Below, piece by piece: positions 1-8,280 of a stretch of DNA of 64,000 bases. The notes under the pieces were generated by a model. The model was not told the DNA's origin. It saw only the letters and a list, made by a program, of their open reading frames with translations, and searched no databases. The DNA comes from CBDCGS01 sp965216915 (GTDB taxonomy: Bacteria > Pseudomonadota > Alphaproteobacteria > UBA828). Position 1 is the stretch's first letter. Each line of letters begins with the position of its first letter. Location: NCBI GenBank assembly GCA_965216915.1, contig CBDCGS010000003.1, positions 1-64,000 of the forward strand. The letters are read 5' to 3'. The position numbers and the translations under genes are program-made.

Positions 1-1209
1 ATCGTGCGCACCGCCTCCGCGAGAACCCGTCCCACCAATGGTTGCGCCCCCTGCTCTTCGGCGAGGCTGAGCGCGGCGGTGATCATCTCGGCGCGGATCG
101 CCGTGTCGGTTTCGGCGCCGATGGTTTGGTAGAGAAGGGCGCGCGCCATCGAAGGCGCGAGGTCGGTCACGACGAGGAGCGCGTCGCTCCGTTGCTCGGG
201 CGTGAACGTCGCCGCGGCATAGGCCTGGCGCACGCGCTCCATCGAGGTCGCGCCGAGCCGCGCCGCGCGCTCCGCCGCGACGATGCGGACGGGCGGCGCG
301 GTCTCGGGCGACGCCGCGATGAGCCGCAGCAGGCCGGCGTCGGCATCGGCGGTCGCGTCGGCCGGCACGGTGCCGCCGCCATGCGCAAGCGCGGCAAGAT
401 GCAGCGCCGTCGGCGCCGGGAGGGACTCCGGCGTCGGCGCGGTCCCGGCGACCAGCGCGGGTGACGATCGCGTCGAACGCGGGGTCGGGCGGCGTTCCCG
501 ATTCGCGGAGAAGGTCGAGGCCAAGCGTCGCCGCCTCGACCGCGCCGCTCCGCGCCTGGCAAACGATCAGCAGCTTCTGCCAATGCAGATCCGCCGATCG
601 CCCAAGGATCTCGGACGGTGTGCCGCATGCGGCATCGAAGTCGCCGTCCGCGAGCGCGGCCTCGCTGTCGACCCGTGCGTCTTGATCCGAGCGCGCGCCG
701 CGGTCGAGGCGTGCGAGCAGTGTCGCCGCCATGCGTCGCTCGCCTATCGCGGCAAGGCTGGCCGCGCGGAGCCTGAGCAAGGCGCCGGCCTCGCCCGGTC
801 CGACGGGTGCCCGGGCGGGGGATGCGAGAAGAGCCAGGGCAAGGCGCCTGGTCGCGGGCGACGTCACCGCCGCCGGCAAGCGGGGCAGCAGCGCGTCGAC
901 CAGGCTCCGCGGCGTGCCGCGCCAATGCGCCGGGGGGAGGAGCGGGACGTTGGTGGCTGTCACGCCACCTGAATCCGGTCCAAACGCCTCCAGCCGATCG
1001 ACTGCAATTTCGGGCTCGGCCTCCGAACTCGGTTGAGCGGGGTCGGTAACGCGTCCGGTGCCGGGATCTCCGCTAGAGGCGTCGGTTCCCGCGGCCTCTT
1101 CAGCTCGATCGCGCGGAATCAGACGAAGCGGCTCATCGGCGGCCCATGCCTGTACGACGGGGGCGGCGGCCAGCCCAAGTATCACCGTAAGTCGCGCCGC
1201 GACGTTCAA
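1..1209 (-). pseudogene. secreted helical-repeat-like protein, frameshifted, 3' end outside window
   Basis: A minus-strand reading frame starts at a TTG near 1209 and encodes a signal peptide (hydrophobic RLTVILGLAAAPVVQ, likely cleavage after AWA), then an acidic linker and an alanine/leucine-rich helical region. The coding character is clear down to about position 462, where residues read FDAIVT. From there the same frame turns arginine/histidine-rich, while the +1 frame picks up a convincing protein (ALVAGTAPTPESLPAPTALH and on through LLRLIAASPETAPP to the window edge). Removing one C from the run at 459-461 joins the two. No family recognised; the helical pattern suggests a TPR-like periplasmic protein. 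It follows the small gene at 1219-1359 by nine bases. Either a true one-base insertion or a sequence error; called a pseudogene with that caveat. Confidence 0.6.
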
Positions 1210-1218
1210 TGCGTTGCC

Positions 1219-1359
1219 CTAGCTCGGAAAGCGGTCGTTGGACAGCACTTTCTCTATGGGGCCCTCCGGCGGCGGGATGTCCCATGTGAGGAGGAGTGCG
1301 GCCCCGCCGCCCACGACGATGAGGATGACGATCCCGATGACCTTCAAGTAAAGCGACAT
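1219..1359 (-). CDS. 46-residue single-span membrane protein
   Basis: ATG at 1359 opens a 46-codon frame ending in TAG at 1219. The product has an N-terminal hydrophobic helix (about residues 4-25, IGIVILIVVGGGAALLL) and a short proline-rich tail ending IEKVLSNDRFPS. That shape, a one-helix anchor with a short periplasmic or cytoplasmic tail, is coherent despite the small size. The downstream secreted-protein gene lies in the same reading frame only nine bases after the stop, so the two are probably co-transcribed. No function is assigned. The call rests on codon use, the clean transmembrane pattern and tight spacing. Confidence 0.6.
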   Translation of the reverse strand: MSLYLKVIGIVILIVVGGGAALLLTWDIPPPEGPIEKVLSNDRFPS

Positions 1360-1500
1360 GAAACCCGGTGCGCGTCCTCGTAACGGTGCTCGCTCTGCGG
1401 ATGTGCTAGAGTGGCGTATGCCAATGACTCCCCAGTCTATCGGCCGGCCGTGTACGCTTCAACGCCACGGGCGACTGCTCATGCGATCGGCCAAGATCGC

Positions 1501-2094
1501 ATGACGAGCCGTGCGCGACGGCGCCAGCTGCCTAGGACGATCGTTCTCGTCGGGCTCATGGGAGCCGGCAAGAGCGCGATCGGCCGGCGGCTCGCAAGCT
1601 ATCTCGGAACCGAATTCGTGGATGCGGATGCGGAGATCGAAAGCGCCGCAGGCTGCTCGATCGAGGACATCTTCGAGCTTCATGGCGAAGCTGCCTTCCG
1701 CGACGGCGAGCGGCGGGTGATCGCGCGTCTCCTGTCACGCGCACCGCATGTGCTCGCGACCGGGGGCGGCGCGTTCATGGATGCGGAGACGCGGGCGCGG
1801 GTTCGCGAAACCGGCATCTCGGTCTGGCTCCGCGCCGATCTGGATCTCCTGACCGAGCGCGTCTCGCGGCGCGGCGATCGCCCGCTGCTCAAGGGCGACG
1901 AACCGCGCGTCGTCCTGCAGCGGCTGATCGATGAGCGCTACCCGATCTATGCCGAAGCCGATATCATCGTCGACAGCGAAGACGGTCCTCACGAGCAAAC
2001 TCTCCGAAAGGTGTTGGACGCTCTCAACGACTATCTCGATGGCTTGGAGGCGAGGCCTGAGCACGATTCAGGGCCGCGATCCGAGACACCATAG
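1501..2094 (+). CDS. aroK: shikimate kinase
   Basis: Phosphorylates the 3-hydroxyl of shikimate with ATP, the fifth step of the shikimate (aromatic amino acid) pathway, in the cytosol. The 197-residue product has the P-loop GLMGAGKS at about residues 18-25, the shikimate-binding acidic motif VDADAEIE (40-47), the GGGAF loop, and the lid segment RGDRPLL. An in-frame GTG at 1411 would add 30 poorly conserved residues; the ATG at 1501 gives the usual family length and was chosen. aroB follows 15 bases later, the standard alphaproteobacterial aroKB pair, so they are very likely one transcript. Confidence 0.95.
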   Translation: MTSRARRRQLPRTIVLVGLMGAGKSAIGRRLASYLGTEFVDADAEIESAAGCSIEDIFELHGEAAFRDGERRVIARLLSRAPHVLATGGGAFMDAETRARVRETGISVWLRADLDLLTERVSRRGDRPLLKGDEPRVVLQRLIDERYPIYAEADIIVDSEDGPHEQTLRKVLDALNDYLDGLEARPEHDSGPRSETP

Positions 2095-2109
2095 GCCCGG
2101 GCTGAGCAG

Positions 2110-3276
2110 GTGAGCACAGCAGAAGCCAGCGGGCCGGCCGGCGACACGGCGATCGACGTCGTACCGGTTGAGCTGGGGGCGAGACGCTATCCGATTCGCG
2201 TCGGACCGGGCTTGCTCGCCGAAACCGGCACACACGCCGCACCGCTGATGGCCAACCGCCGGTGCACCGTGGTGACCGATGAAACGGTCGGCGCGCACTA
2301 TCTCGATATCGTCGCGCGGTCGCTTCGTGCCGCCGACGTTGCAGTCGAGACGATGACCGTGCCGCCGGGCGAGCAGACCAAGGAACTCGCCAAGCTCGAA
2401 GCGCTGCTTGAGGCGCTGATCGACCGCGGCGTGGAGCGGGAGACCACCTTGATTGCGCTGGGCGGCGGTGTGGTCGGCGATTTGGTGGGTTTTGCCGCGA
2501 GCATCGTGCTGCGCGGCATCCCGTTCATTCAGATCCCGACGACCCTGCTTGCCCAGGTCGACAGCGCGGTCGGCGGCAAGACGGGCGTCAACAGCCGGCA
2601 CGGCAAGAACCTGATCGGCAGCTTCTACCAGCCGCGCCTCGTCCTGGCCGACACCGACACGCTGGACACCCTGCCCGACCGCCAGGTGCGCGCCGGTTAC
2701 GCGGAGGTGGTCAAATATGGGCTGATCGACGATCCCGCCTTCTTCGCCTGGCTCGAGTCAAACGGTGCCGCGTTGCTGGCGGGCGAGAGCGCGGCCCGAC
2801 GCCATGCGATCGTGACCTGCTGTCGCGCCAAGGCGCGTATCGTCGCGGCGGACGAGCGGGAAAGCGGACAGCGCGCGTTGCTCAACCTCGGCCACACCTT
2901 CGGACACGCGCTCGAGGCCGAGACCGGGTTTGGTGATGCGCTGCTTCACGGGGAAGCCGTCGCGCTCGGCACCGTGATGGCGTTCCGCCTCTCGGCGCGT
3001 CTTGGTCACTGCACTGCCGGCGATGCCGAGCGCGTCCGCGCGCATCTGCGGGCAATGGGCTTGCTGACGGACGGGGCGGGCCTCCCGGCGGCGGCACGCC
3101 GGCCCGACCGGCTCCTCGCGCATATGAAACACGACAAGAAGGCGCGCTCGGGGCGCCTCGCCTTCGTGCTTGCGAGGGGAATCGGCCAAGCCTTCCTCAC
3201 GAGCGACGTTTCCCCTAATGCGGTGCGCGCTTCGCTGGTGGAGGTGCTTGCCTCCTGTGCGCCGCACAACCCCTGA
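2110..3276 (+). CDS. aroB: 3-dehydroquinate synthase
   Basis: Converts DAHP to 3-dehydroquinate, the second shikimate-pathway step; an NAD+- and metal-dependent cytosolic enzyme. The 388-residue product carries the expected GGGVVGDLVGFAAS nucleotide-binding stretch, the substrate motif QIPTTLLAQVDSAVGGKTG region, the zinc ligands in LGHTFGHALE and the HGEAVALG motif. A GTG at 2110 is used as start; the first ~17 residues are a variable extension. It sits 15 bases after aroK and is presumably translated from the same message. Confidence 0.96.
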   Translation: MSTAEASGPAGDTAIDVVPVELGARRYPIRVGPGLLAETGTHAAPLMANRRCTVVTDETVGAHYLDIVARSLRAADVAVETMTVPPGEQTKELAKLEALLEALIDRGVERETTLIALGGGVVGDLVGFAASIVLRGIPFIQIPTTLLAQVDSAVGGKTGVNSRHGKNLIGSFYQPRLVLADTDTLDTLPDRQVRAGYAEVVKYGLIDDPAFFAWLESNGAALLAGESAARRHAIVTCCRAKARIVAADERESGQRALLNLGHTFGHALEAETGFGDALLHGEAVALGTVMAFRLSARLGHCTAGDAERVRAHLRAMGLLTDGAGLPAAARRPDRLLAHMKHDKKARSGRLAFVLARGIGQAFLTSDVSPNAVRASLVEVLASCAPHNP

Positions 3277-3299
3277 CCCCACAACCTTGTGACATTGCC

Positions 3300-4586
3300 A
3301 TGACCACGGCGTCTGCTCTATCCATTGCGGCAATCGGCGTGCTGCTCGTGCTATCGGCGTTCTTTTCCGGCTCGGAGACCGCGCTCACGGCTGCCTCCCG
3401 ATCGCGCATCCATCACTTGGCACGCAAGGGGAACCGCCGGGCTGGTACGGTGGTTCGCCTCATCGAGGATCGGGAGCGGCTGATCGGGGCGATCCTACTC
3501 GGCAACAATGCGGTCAACATCTTGGCCTCGGCGCTCGCGACGAGCGTGCTCATCACGTTCGTCGGCGACGCGGGCGTCGCCTACGCCACGATCGGCATGA
3601 CGCTGCTGGTTCTCATTTTCGCCGAGGTGTTGCCCAAGACCTACGCCATCCGCGATGCGGACCGTGCGGCGCTCGGCGTCGCGCCAGCGATCGCCCTTGT
3701 CGTCTGGGTGTTGTCGCCGGTGGTGCGCGCCGTGCAGGCGCTGGTGGCCGCCGTGCTCGCGCTTTCCGGCGCGCACCGCACCGATCCGTCGACCAGCGCC
3801 GCCCAGGAGGAGCTGCGCGGCGCGATCTCGCTCCACGCCGAAGAAGGCGCGATGGTCAAGCATGAGCGCGACATGCTGCACAGCATTCTCGACCTGGAGG
3901 AGGTCGAGATCGGCACGGTCATGACACATCGCAAGACGATGGAGATGATCGACATCGCCGACGCACCCGAGCGCGTCGTCGAGCAGGTGGTGCGGAGCCC
4001 CCACACGCGGCTGCCGGTTTGGGAGGACGAGCCCGACAACATCATCGGCGTCATCCACGCGAAGGATTTGCTACGAGCGGTTCATGCCAACCTGACCGAT
4101 CTTTCGCGCCTCGACATCCGTGCGATCGTGTCGCCGCCGTGGTTCGTGCCGGAGACGGCGACCCTTCGCGAGCAGCTCAACGCGTTCCGCGAGCGCCATG
4201 CACACTTTGCGCTGATCGTCGATGAGTATGGCTCGCTGATGGGGCTCGTCACCCTGGAGGACATCCTGGAGGAGATCGTCGGCGAGATTGCGGACGAGCA
4301 TGACGTCGCGCTGGTCGATGTCGTGCGCACCGCCGGCGGTGCATTCCTGGTGCCCGGCACGACGCCCATCCGCGATCTCAATCGCCGCTTCGATTGGGCG
4401 CTGCCCGACGAGGAGGCGGCGACGCTCGCCGGGCTCGTGCTGAATGAGGCACAGGAGATTCCGACGGTGGGCGATACCTTCGAGCTTCATGGCTTCACCG
4501 TCGAGGTGCACGCGCGCCAGCGCAATCAGATCACCCAGCTCAGGGTCGTTCCGCCGCCCGAAGCGGAGGAGCCGCGCGATCCCTAG
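3300..4586 (+). CDS. CNNM/CorC-HlyC family membrane protein
   Basis: Member of the CorB/CNNM group implicated in Mg2+/Co2+ transport or homeostasis. The 428 residues contain a DUF21/CNNM transmembrane region with the signature FFSGSETALTAAS near the N-terminus and AEVLPKT around residue 105, a linker, a CBS-domain pair (about 205-325; VIHAKDLLRA and MGLVTLEDILEEIVGEI), and a C-terminal CorC/HlyC transporter-associated domain (about 340-420). Start ATG lies 23 bases after aroB. It commonly follows aroKB in alphaproteobacteria. Ion specificity cannot be read from the sequence. Confidence 0.92.
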   Translation: MTTASALSIAAIGVLLVLSAFFSGSETALTAASRSRIHHLARKGNRRAGTVVRLIEDRERLIGAILLGNNAVNILASALATSVLITFVGDAGVAYATIGMTLLVLIFAEVLPKTYAIRDADRAALGVAPAIALVVWVLSPVVRAVQALVAAVLALSGAHRTDPSTSAAQEELRGAISLHAEEGAMVKHERDMLHSILDLEEVEIGTVMTHRKTMEMIDIADAPERVVEQVVRSPHTRLPVWEDEPDNIIGVIHAKDLLRAVHANLTDLSRLDIRAIVSPPWFVPETATLREQLNAFRERHAHFALIVDEYGSLMGLVTLEDILEEIVGEIADEHDVALVDVVRTAGGAFLVPGTTPIRDLNRRFDWALPDEEAATLAGLVLNEAQEIPTVGDTFELHGFTVEVHARQRNQITQLRVVPPPEAEEPRDP

Positions 4587-4613
4587 GCGCGCGGGCCGCG
4601 ATCGGCGCGGATC

Positions 4614-5489
4614 ATGATCGCCGAGCTCTTCTCGACCGTCGCGCCGCTCTTTCTCTGTGCGGGTCTCGGCTTTGCGTGGGGCCGCTTTGGACGACCCTAC
4701 GACACCCGCATGATCGCGCAGCTCGTGAGCCTCATCGGTGCGCCCTGCCTGATCTTCTCGACGCTCGCGGACATCGACGGCCTCTCGGCGGAGATTGGCG
4801 AGATCGCGCTCGCCACCGCCGCCGCAATCGGCGCGGTCGCGCTCTGCGCGACGCTCGTGCTCCGGCTGATGGGCTTGCCGCTCCGCACCTATTTGGCGCC
4901 GCTCACCTTTCCCAACGTTGGAAATCTCGGTCTGCCGCTTTGCCTGTTCGCCTACGGCGACCCGGGGCTCGCGCTCGGCATTGGCTTCTTCGCCGTGACG
5001 GCGAGCCTCCAGCTCACCTTCGGTCAGTGGCTGCTGTCGGGGGCCGCCTCGCTCAAGCCGGTCGTGCGTGCGCCGATCCCCTATGCGGTCGGCCTCGGCG
5101 TCTTGTTCATGGTCACCGACCTTGAGGTGCCTGCCTTCATCCACAACACGACGAACCTGCTCGGCGGCTTCGCCATTCCGCTCATGATCATCACGCTCGG
5201 TGTGTCGCTTTCGCAGCTCAAGATCGTGAGCCTGCCGCGCACCCTGCTCCTCTCGGTGCTGCGGCTTGGAATTGGCCTCGGCGCCGGCTTCGCCCTCGCC
5301 GCCTTATTTGGGTTTGACGGCATGCAGCGCGGCGTCTTGATCATGCTGTGCGGCATGCCGACGGCGATCTTCAACTACCTGTTCGCCAAATATTACGACA
5401 ACGAGCCGGAAGAGGTCGCGAGCATCGTCGTGCTCTCGACGGCGATCGCCTTCGCCATGCTGCCGCTCTTGGTCTATGCGGTGACGTGA
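4614..5489 (+). CDS. AEC family transporter
   Basis: Auxin-efflux-carrier-type inner-membrane permease; bacterial members such as MdcF and MleP move organic acids, so a carboxylate is the likeliest substrate. The 291-residue protein is hydrophobic throughout with eight to ten predicted helices, a family-typical LTFPNVGNLGLPL segment in the middle and MLCGMPTAIFNYLFA near the end, the place where AEC proteins have a conserved proline/asparagine crossover. It begins 27 bases after the CorB-like gene and may share its transcript. Confidence 0.88.
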   Translation: MIAELFSTVAPLFLCAGLGFAWGRFGRPYDTRMIAQLVSLIGAPCLIFSTLADIDGLSAEIGEIALATAAAIGAVALCATLVLRLMGLPLRTYLAPLTFPNVGNLGLPLCLFAYGDPGLALGIGFFAVTASLQLTFGQWLLSGAASLKPVVRAPIPYAVGLGVLFMVTDLEVPAFIHNTTNLLGGFAIPLMIITLGVSLSQLKIVSLPRTLLLSVLRLGIGLGAGFALAALFGFDGMQRGVLIMLCGMPTAIFNYLFAKYYDNEPEEVASIVVLSTAIAFAMLPLLVYAVT

Positions 5490-5565
5490 GCGCTGTTCTT
5501 GACTTGCGCCCCGGGGCCCACGAGGTTGGCGCCAGCCATTGATCCGGCAAGGGAGAGACGACGTC

Positions 5566-6111
5566 ATGCCGCTCAGCGAAGCCACCGAGCGTTCGCTCGT
5601 TCACACGCGCACGATCGAATGCTGGGGCTATCAGCGCGCGGACGGCCTGTGGGACATCGAAGCGCGCCTCAGAGACCGGAAGACCTATCCGTTCGAGAAC
5701 GAATGGCGCGGCGATGTGCCGCCCGGCGAGCCTGTGCACGACATGTGGGTGCGCCTCACACTCGATGAGGAGCTTCTGATCCACGGTGTCGAGGCCTCCT
5801 CTGACCGGACACCGTTCCAGGCGTGCGGCGAGGTGGTGCCTAACTTCTCCGTGCTCGTCGGCGAGCGCATCGGGTCCGGCTGGAGCCGCCTGGTGCGGCA
5901 AAAGGTCGGCGGGTTGCGCGGCTGCACGCATCTGAGCGAGCTCCTGGGGCGCATCGCGACCGTGGCCTATCAGACCATCTTCCCGAAGACCGGCCGATTC
6001 CCCACCGTCGGTCCCGACAGGCGCCCCGCGCTCCTCAACAGCTGCCACGGCTGGTCGGATTCGGGGCAGGCCGTGAAGCAGCGCTTCCCGCGCTGGTACA
6101 CGGGGCCCTAG
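5566..6111 (+). CDS. DUF2889 domain protein
   Basis: A 181-residue cytosolic protein of the DUF2889 family, whose biochemical role is not established. The sequence starts with the family pattern (RTIECWGYQRADGLWDIEA) followed by H-x-M-W-V-R-L and ends in a conserved LLNSCHGW segment. An in-frame ATG at 5539 exists, but the ATG at 5566 is preceded by GGGAGAG at a suitable distance and was chosen. Stand-alone between the AEC transporter and bolA. Confidence 0.82.
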   Translation: MPLSEATERSLVHTRTIECWGYQRADGLWDIEARLRDRKTYPFENEWRGDVPPGEPVHDMWVRLTLDEELLIHGVEASSDRTPFQACGEVVPNFSVLVGERIGSGWSRLVRQKVGGLRGCTHLSELLGRIATVAYQTIFPKTGRFPTVGPDRRPALLNSCHGWSDSGQAVKQRFPRWYTGP

Positions 6112-6234
6112 CGCAAATCCCGAGCAGGTGGCATCACCTGCGACGACGCATTTGCGTCAATGCCAATGTGAGAGAGCGTCGCGTTGGCATGAGTGAGCGT
6201 GACATGCGTCAGCTGGAGATGCGCAAACGAGGGA

Positions 6235-6507
6235 TCAGCGGTCTTCTTCCGGCGTGCGCGCCGTGACGGCGAGCGCATGGATGTCGCGCGCCATCTCCTC
6301 GGCGAGCGTGCGGTAGATCAGCCGCTGCCGTTCGAGGCGCGAAAGACCCGCGAACCGCGCCGACACCACCTCGATGGTGAAGTGCGATTCACCTTCCGGG
6401 CGCGCGCCGGCATGACCCGCATGGCGCGCCGAATCATCGGTGATGTCGAGGCGCGACGGGTTCAGCGCCTGGGTTAGCTTGTTCCGGATTTGGTCTTGGA
6501 CGCGCAT
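6235..6507 (-). CDS. bolA: BolA family protein
   Basis: BolA proteins bind [2Fe-2S] clusters together with monothiol glutaredoxins and influence iron-sulfur trafficking and stress responses. The 90-residue product matches the class I fold: N-terminal helix RVQDQIRNKLTQAL, the invariant histidine-rich H-AGHAGA stretch, ESHFTIEVVS, F-AGLSRLERQRLIY and a C-terminal IHALAVTARTP motif. It is divergent from the J-domain gene, with about 115 bases between starts, an arrangement common in alphaproteobacteria. Confidence 0.95.
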   Translation of the reverse strand: MRVQDQIRNKLTQALNPSRLDITDDSARHAGHAGARPEGESHFTIEVVSARFAGLSRLERQRLIYRTLAEEMARDIHALAVTARTPEEDR

Positions 6508-6622
6508 GCGGGCTTTCCGGTCACGGCTCTTTCACCAACTACGGCGTATGGTGGCGCGGGGCCGTCAAATTGGTCAAGGCGGCCATCTTGCTTCGACGAT
6601 TTCGAACCGGCATAGTCGTTTG

Positions 6623-7201
6623 ATGGCTCATCTGTCGCGCAATAGCAGCGAAATACCGCCGCACCTCGATGGTGGTGAGGCGCCCAAGCTGTGCGATTTT
6701 CCGGGTTGCGACGAAGCCGGCGAGCATCGTGCGCCGCGCGCGCCAAACGATTTGCGGAGCTATCGTTGGTTCTGCCTCGATCATGTGCGCGAATACAACC
6801 GGGCCTGGAATTTTTTCGAGGGCTGGAGCCAGGGCGAGATCGAGCAATTTCAACGCGATGACATCACCGGCCATCGTCCTACCTGGCCGCTCGGCACCGA
6901 TCCGAGCAAGGCGAGCGGCGTGTTCGACGAGGTGCTCCGCCGGTTCAAGAGCGAATGGCTTGGTGAGACCGATGACCATCGCGGCCGCACGGAGCAGCGA
7001 AACGGTGTGTCCGATGAGCAGCATCGGGCGCTCGCGCTGCTCAACCTGGAGGCCCCCTTCAGCCGGGCCGAGCTCAAGCAACGCTACAAGGCCCTCGTGA
7101 AGCGCCATCATCCGGATGCCAACGGCGGTAGCCGCGACTCCGAGGAGCTTTTGAAACAGATCAATCAAGCCTATAACTACCTCCTGAAAGTGTTGTCGTG
7201 A
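6623..7201 (+). CDS. J-domain protein with N-terminal cysteine motif
   Basis: A DnaJ-like co-chaperone of the short alphaproteobacterial type (192 residues). The N-terminal part carries C-DFPGC with a later C in FCLDHVREYN, a likely metal-binding pair, followed by the conserved WNFFEGW and TGHRPTWPLG blocks. The J domain occupies about residues 135-192, with LKQRYKALVKRHHPDA containing the HPD tripeptide essential for DnaK stimulation. The reading frame is open well upstream; ATG 6623 is chosen because it leaves about 24 residues before the first cysteine, as in relatives, but ATG 6548 remains possible. cobS follows after 58 bases. Confidence 0.85.
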   Translation: MAHLSRNSSEIPPHLDGGEAPKLCDFPGCDEAGEHRAPRAPNDLRSYRWFCLDHVREYNRAWNFFEGWSQGEIEQFQRDDITGHRPTWPLGTDPSKASGVFDEVLRRFKSEWLGETDDHRGRTEQRNGVSDEQHRALALLNLEAPFSRAELKQRYKALVKRHHPDANGGSRDSEELLKQINQAYNYLLKVLS

Positions 7202-7259
7202 TCTGAGGCTCTCGGCGGCCGGTGCGTGGCCGCCGTTTTGTGCCAGGAAGGTGGTTTTT

Positions 7260-8264
7260 ATGGCTGAGCAAAGAGGCGAATCTGCGTCCGATGGTGCGCA
7301 GCGCCTCCCCGACATTACTGTTTCCGTGAGACAAACGTTCGGCATCGACACCGATATGGAGGTGCCGGCGTTTTCCGAACCCGAAGGAAACGTTCCGGAC
7401 TTCGACCCGGCCTACCGCTTCGATCCCGACACCACGTTGGCGATCATCGCGGGCTTCGCCCACAACCGGCGCGTCATGATCCAGGGCTATCATGGCACCG
7501 GCAAATCGACCCATATCGAGCAGGTGGCGGCACGCATCAACTGGCCCTGCATCCGCATCAATCTCGACAGCCATATCAGCCGTATCGACTTGATCGGCAA
7601 GGACGCGATCGTCATCCGCGATGGGGTGCAGGTCACGGAGTTCCGCGAGGGGCTCTTGCCGTGGGCGCTGCAGAATCCGACGGCGCTGGTGTTCGATGAG
7701 TACGATGCCGGACGTCCCGACGTCATGTTCGTGATCCAGCGCATCCTGGAAGTCGACGGCAAGCTCACCTTGCTCGACCAGAACCGGATCGTGCGGCCGC
7801 ATCCGGCGTTCCGCGTGTTCGCGACGTCGAACACGGTCGGCCTCGGCGACACCACGGGCCTCTATCACGGCACTCAACAGATCAACCAGGGACAGATGGA
7901 TCGCTGGAACCTGGTCGCGACACTGAACTATCTCGCCCACGACAAAGAGGTGGACATCATTCTCTCGAAGGTGCCCTCCTACGACACTGACGAACGCCGC
8001 AAGCTGGTGCACGCCATGGTCGAGGTCGCGGCGCTTTCGCGCGCCGGCTTCATGGCGGGCGATATCTCGACGGTGATGTCGCCACGCACCGTGATCCATT
8101 GGGCGGAGAATGCCGACATCTTCGGGGATGTCGGCTATGCGTTCCGCACCACGTTCCTCAACAAGTGCGACGAGATGGAGCGGCCGATCGTCGCCGAATA
8201 TTTCCAGAGAAGCCTCGGGCTGGAGCTTCCGGAATCCGCGGTGCCGGTTCAGCCGCGGGGCTAG
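7260..8264 (+). CDS. cobS: cobaltochelatase subunit CobS (AAA+ ATPase)
   Basis: AAA+ subunit of the ATP-dependent aerobic cobaltochelatase (CobN-CobS-CobT) that inserts Co2+ into hydrogenobyrinate a,c-diamide in vitamin B12 synthesis. The 334-residue protein shows a Walker A motif GYHGTGKS (about 76-83), Walker B ALVFDEYDAG, sensor-1 FATSNTVG and the QMDRWN region. Start: ATG 7260 has AGGAAGG at ideal spacing; the GTG at 7251 lies inside that ribosome binding site and was rejected. cobT starts 16 bases downstream. cobN is not in the window. Confidence 0.96.
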   Translation: MAEQRGESASDGAQRLPDITVSVRQTFGIDTDMEVPAFSEPEGNVPDFDPAYRFDPDTTLAIIAGFAHNRRVMIQGYHGTGKSTHIEQVAARINWPCIRINLDSHISRIDLIGKDAIVIRDGVQVTEFREGLLPWALQNPTALVFDEYDAGRPDVMFVIQRILEVDGKLTLLDQNRIVRPHPAFRVFATSNTVGLGDTTGLYHGTQQINQGQMDRWNLVATLNYLAHDKEVDIILSKVPSYDTDERRKLVHAMVEVAALSRAGFMAGDISTVMSPRTVIHWAENADIFGDVGYAFRTTFLNKCDEMERPIVAEYFQRSLGLELPESAVPVQPRG

Positions 8265-8280
8265 AGGCGAGGATCCGCGC

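Noticed and set aside
4071..5144. 357-codon minus-strand frame
   Set aside because: Antisense to the CorB-like and AEC transporter genes; no domain seen.
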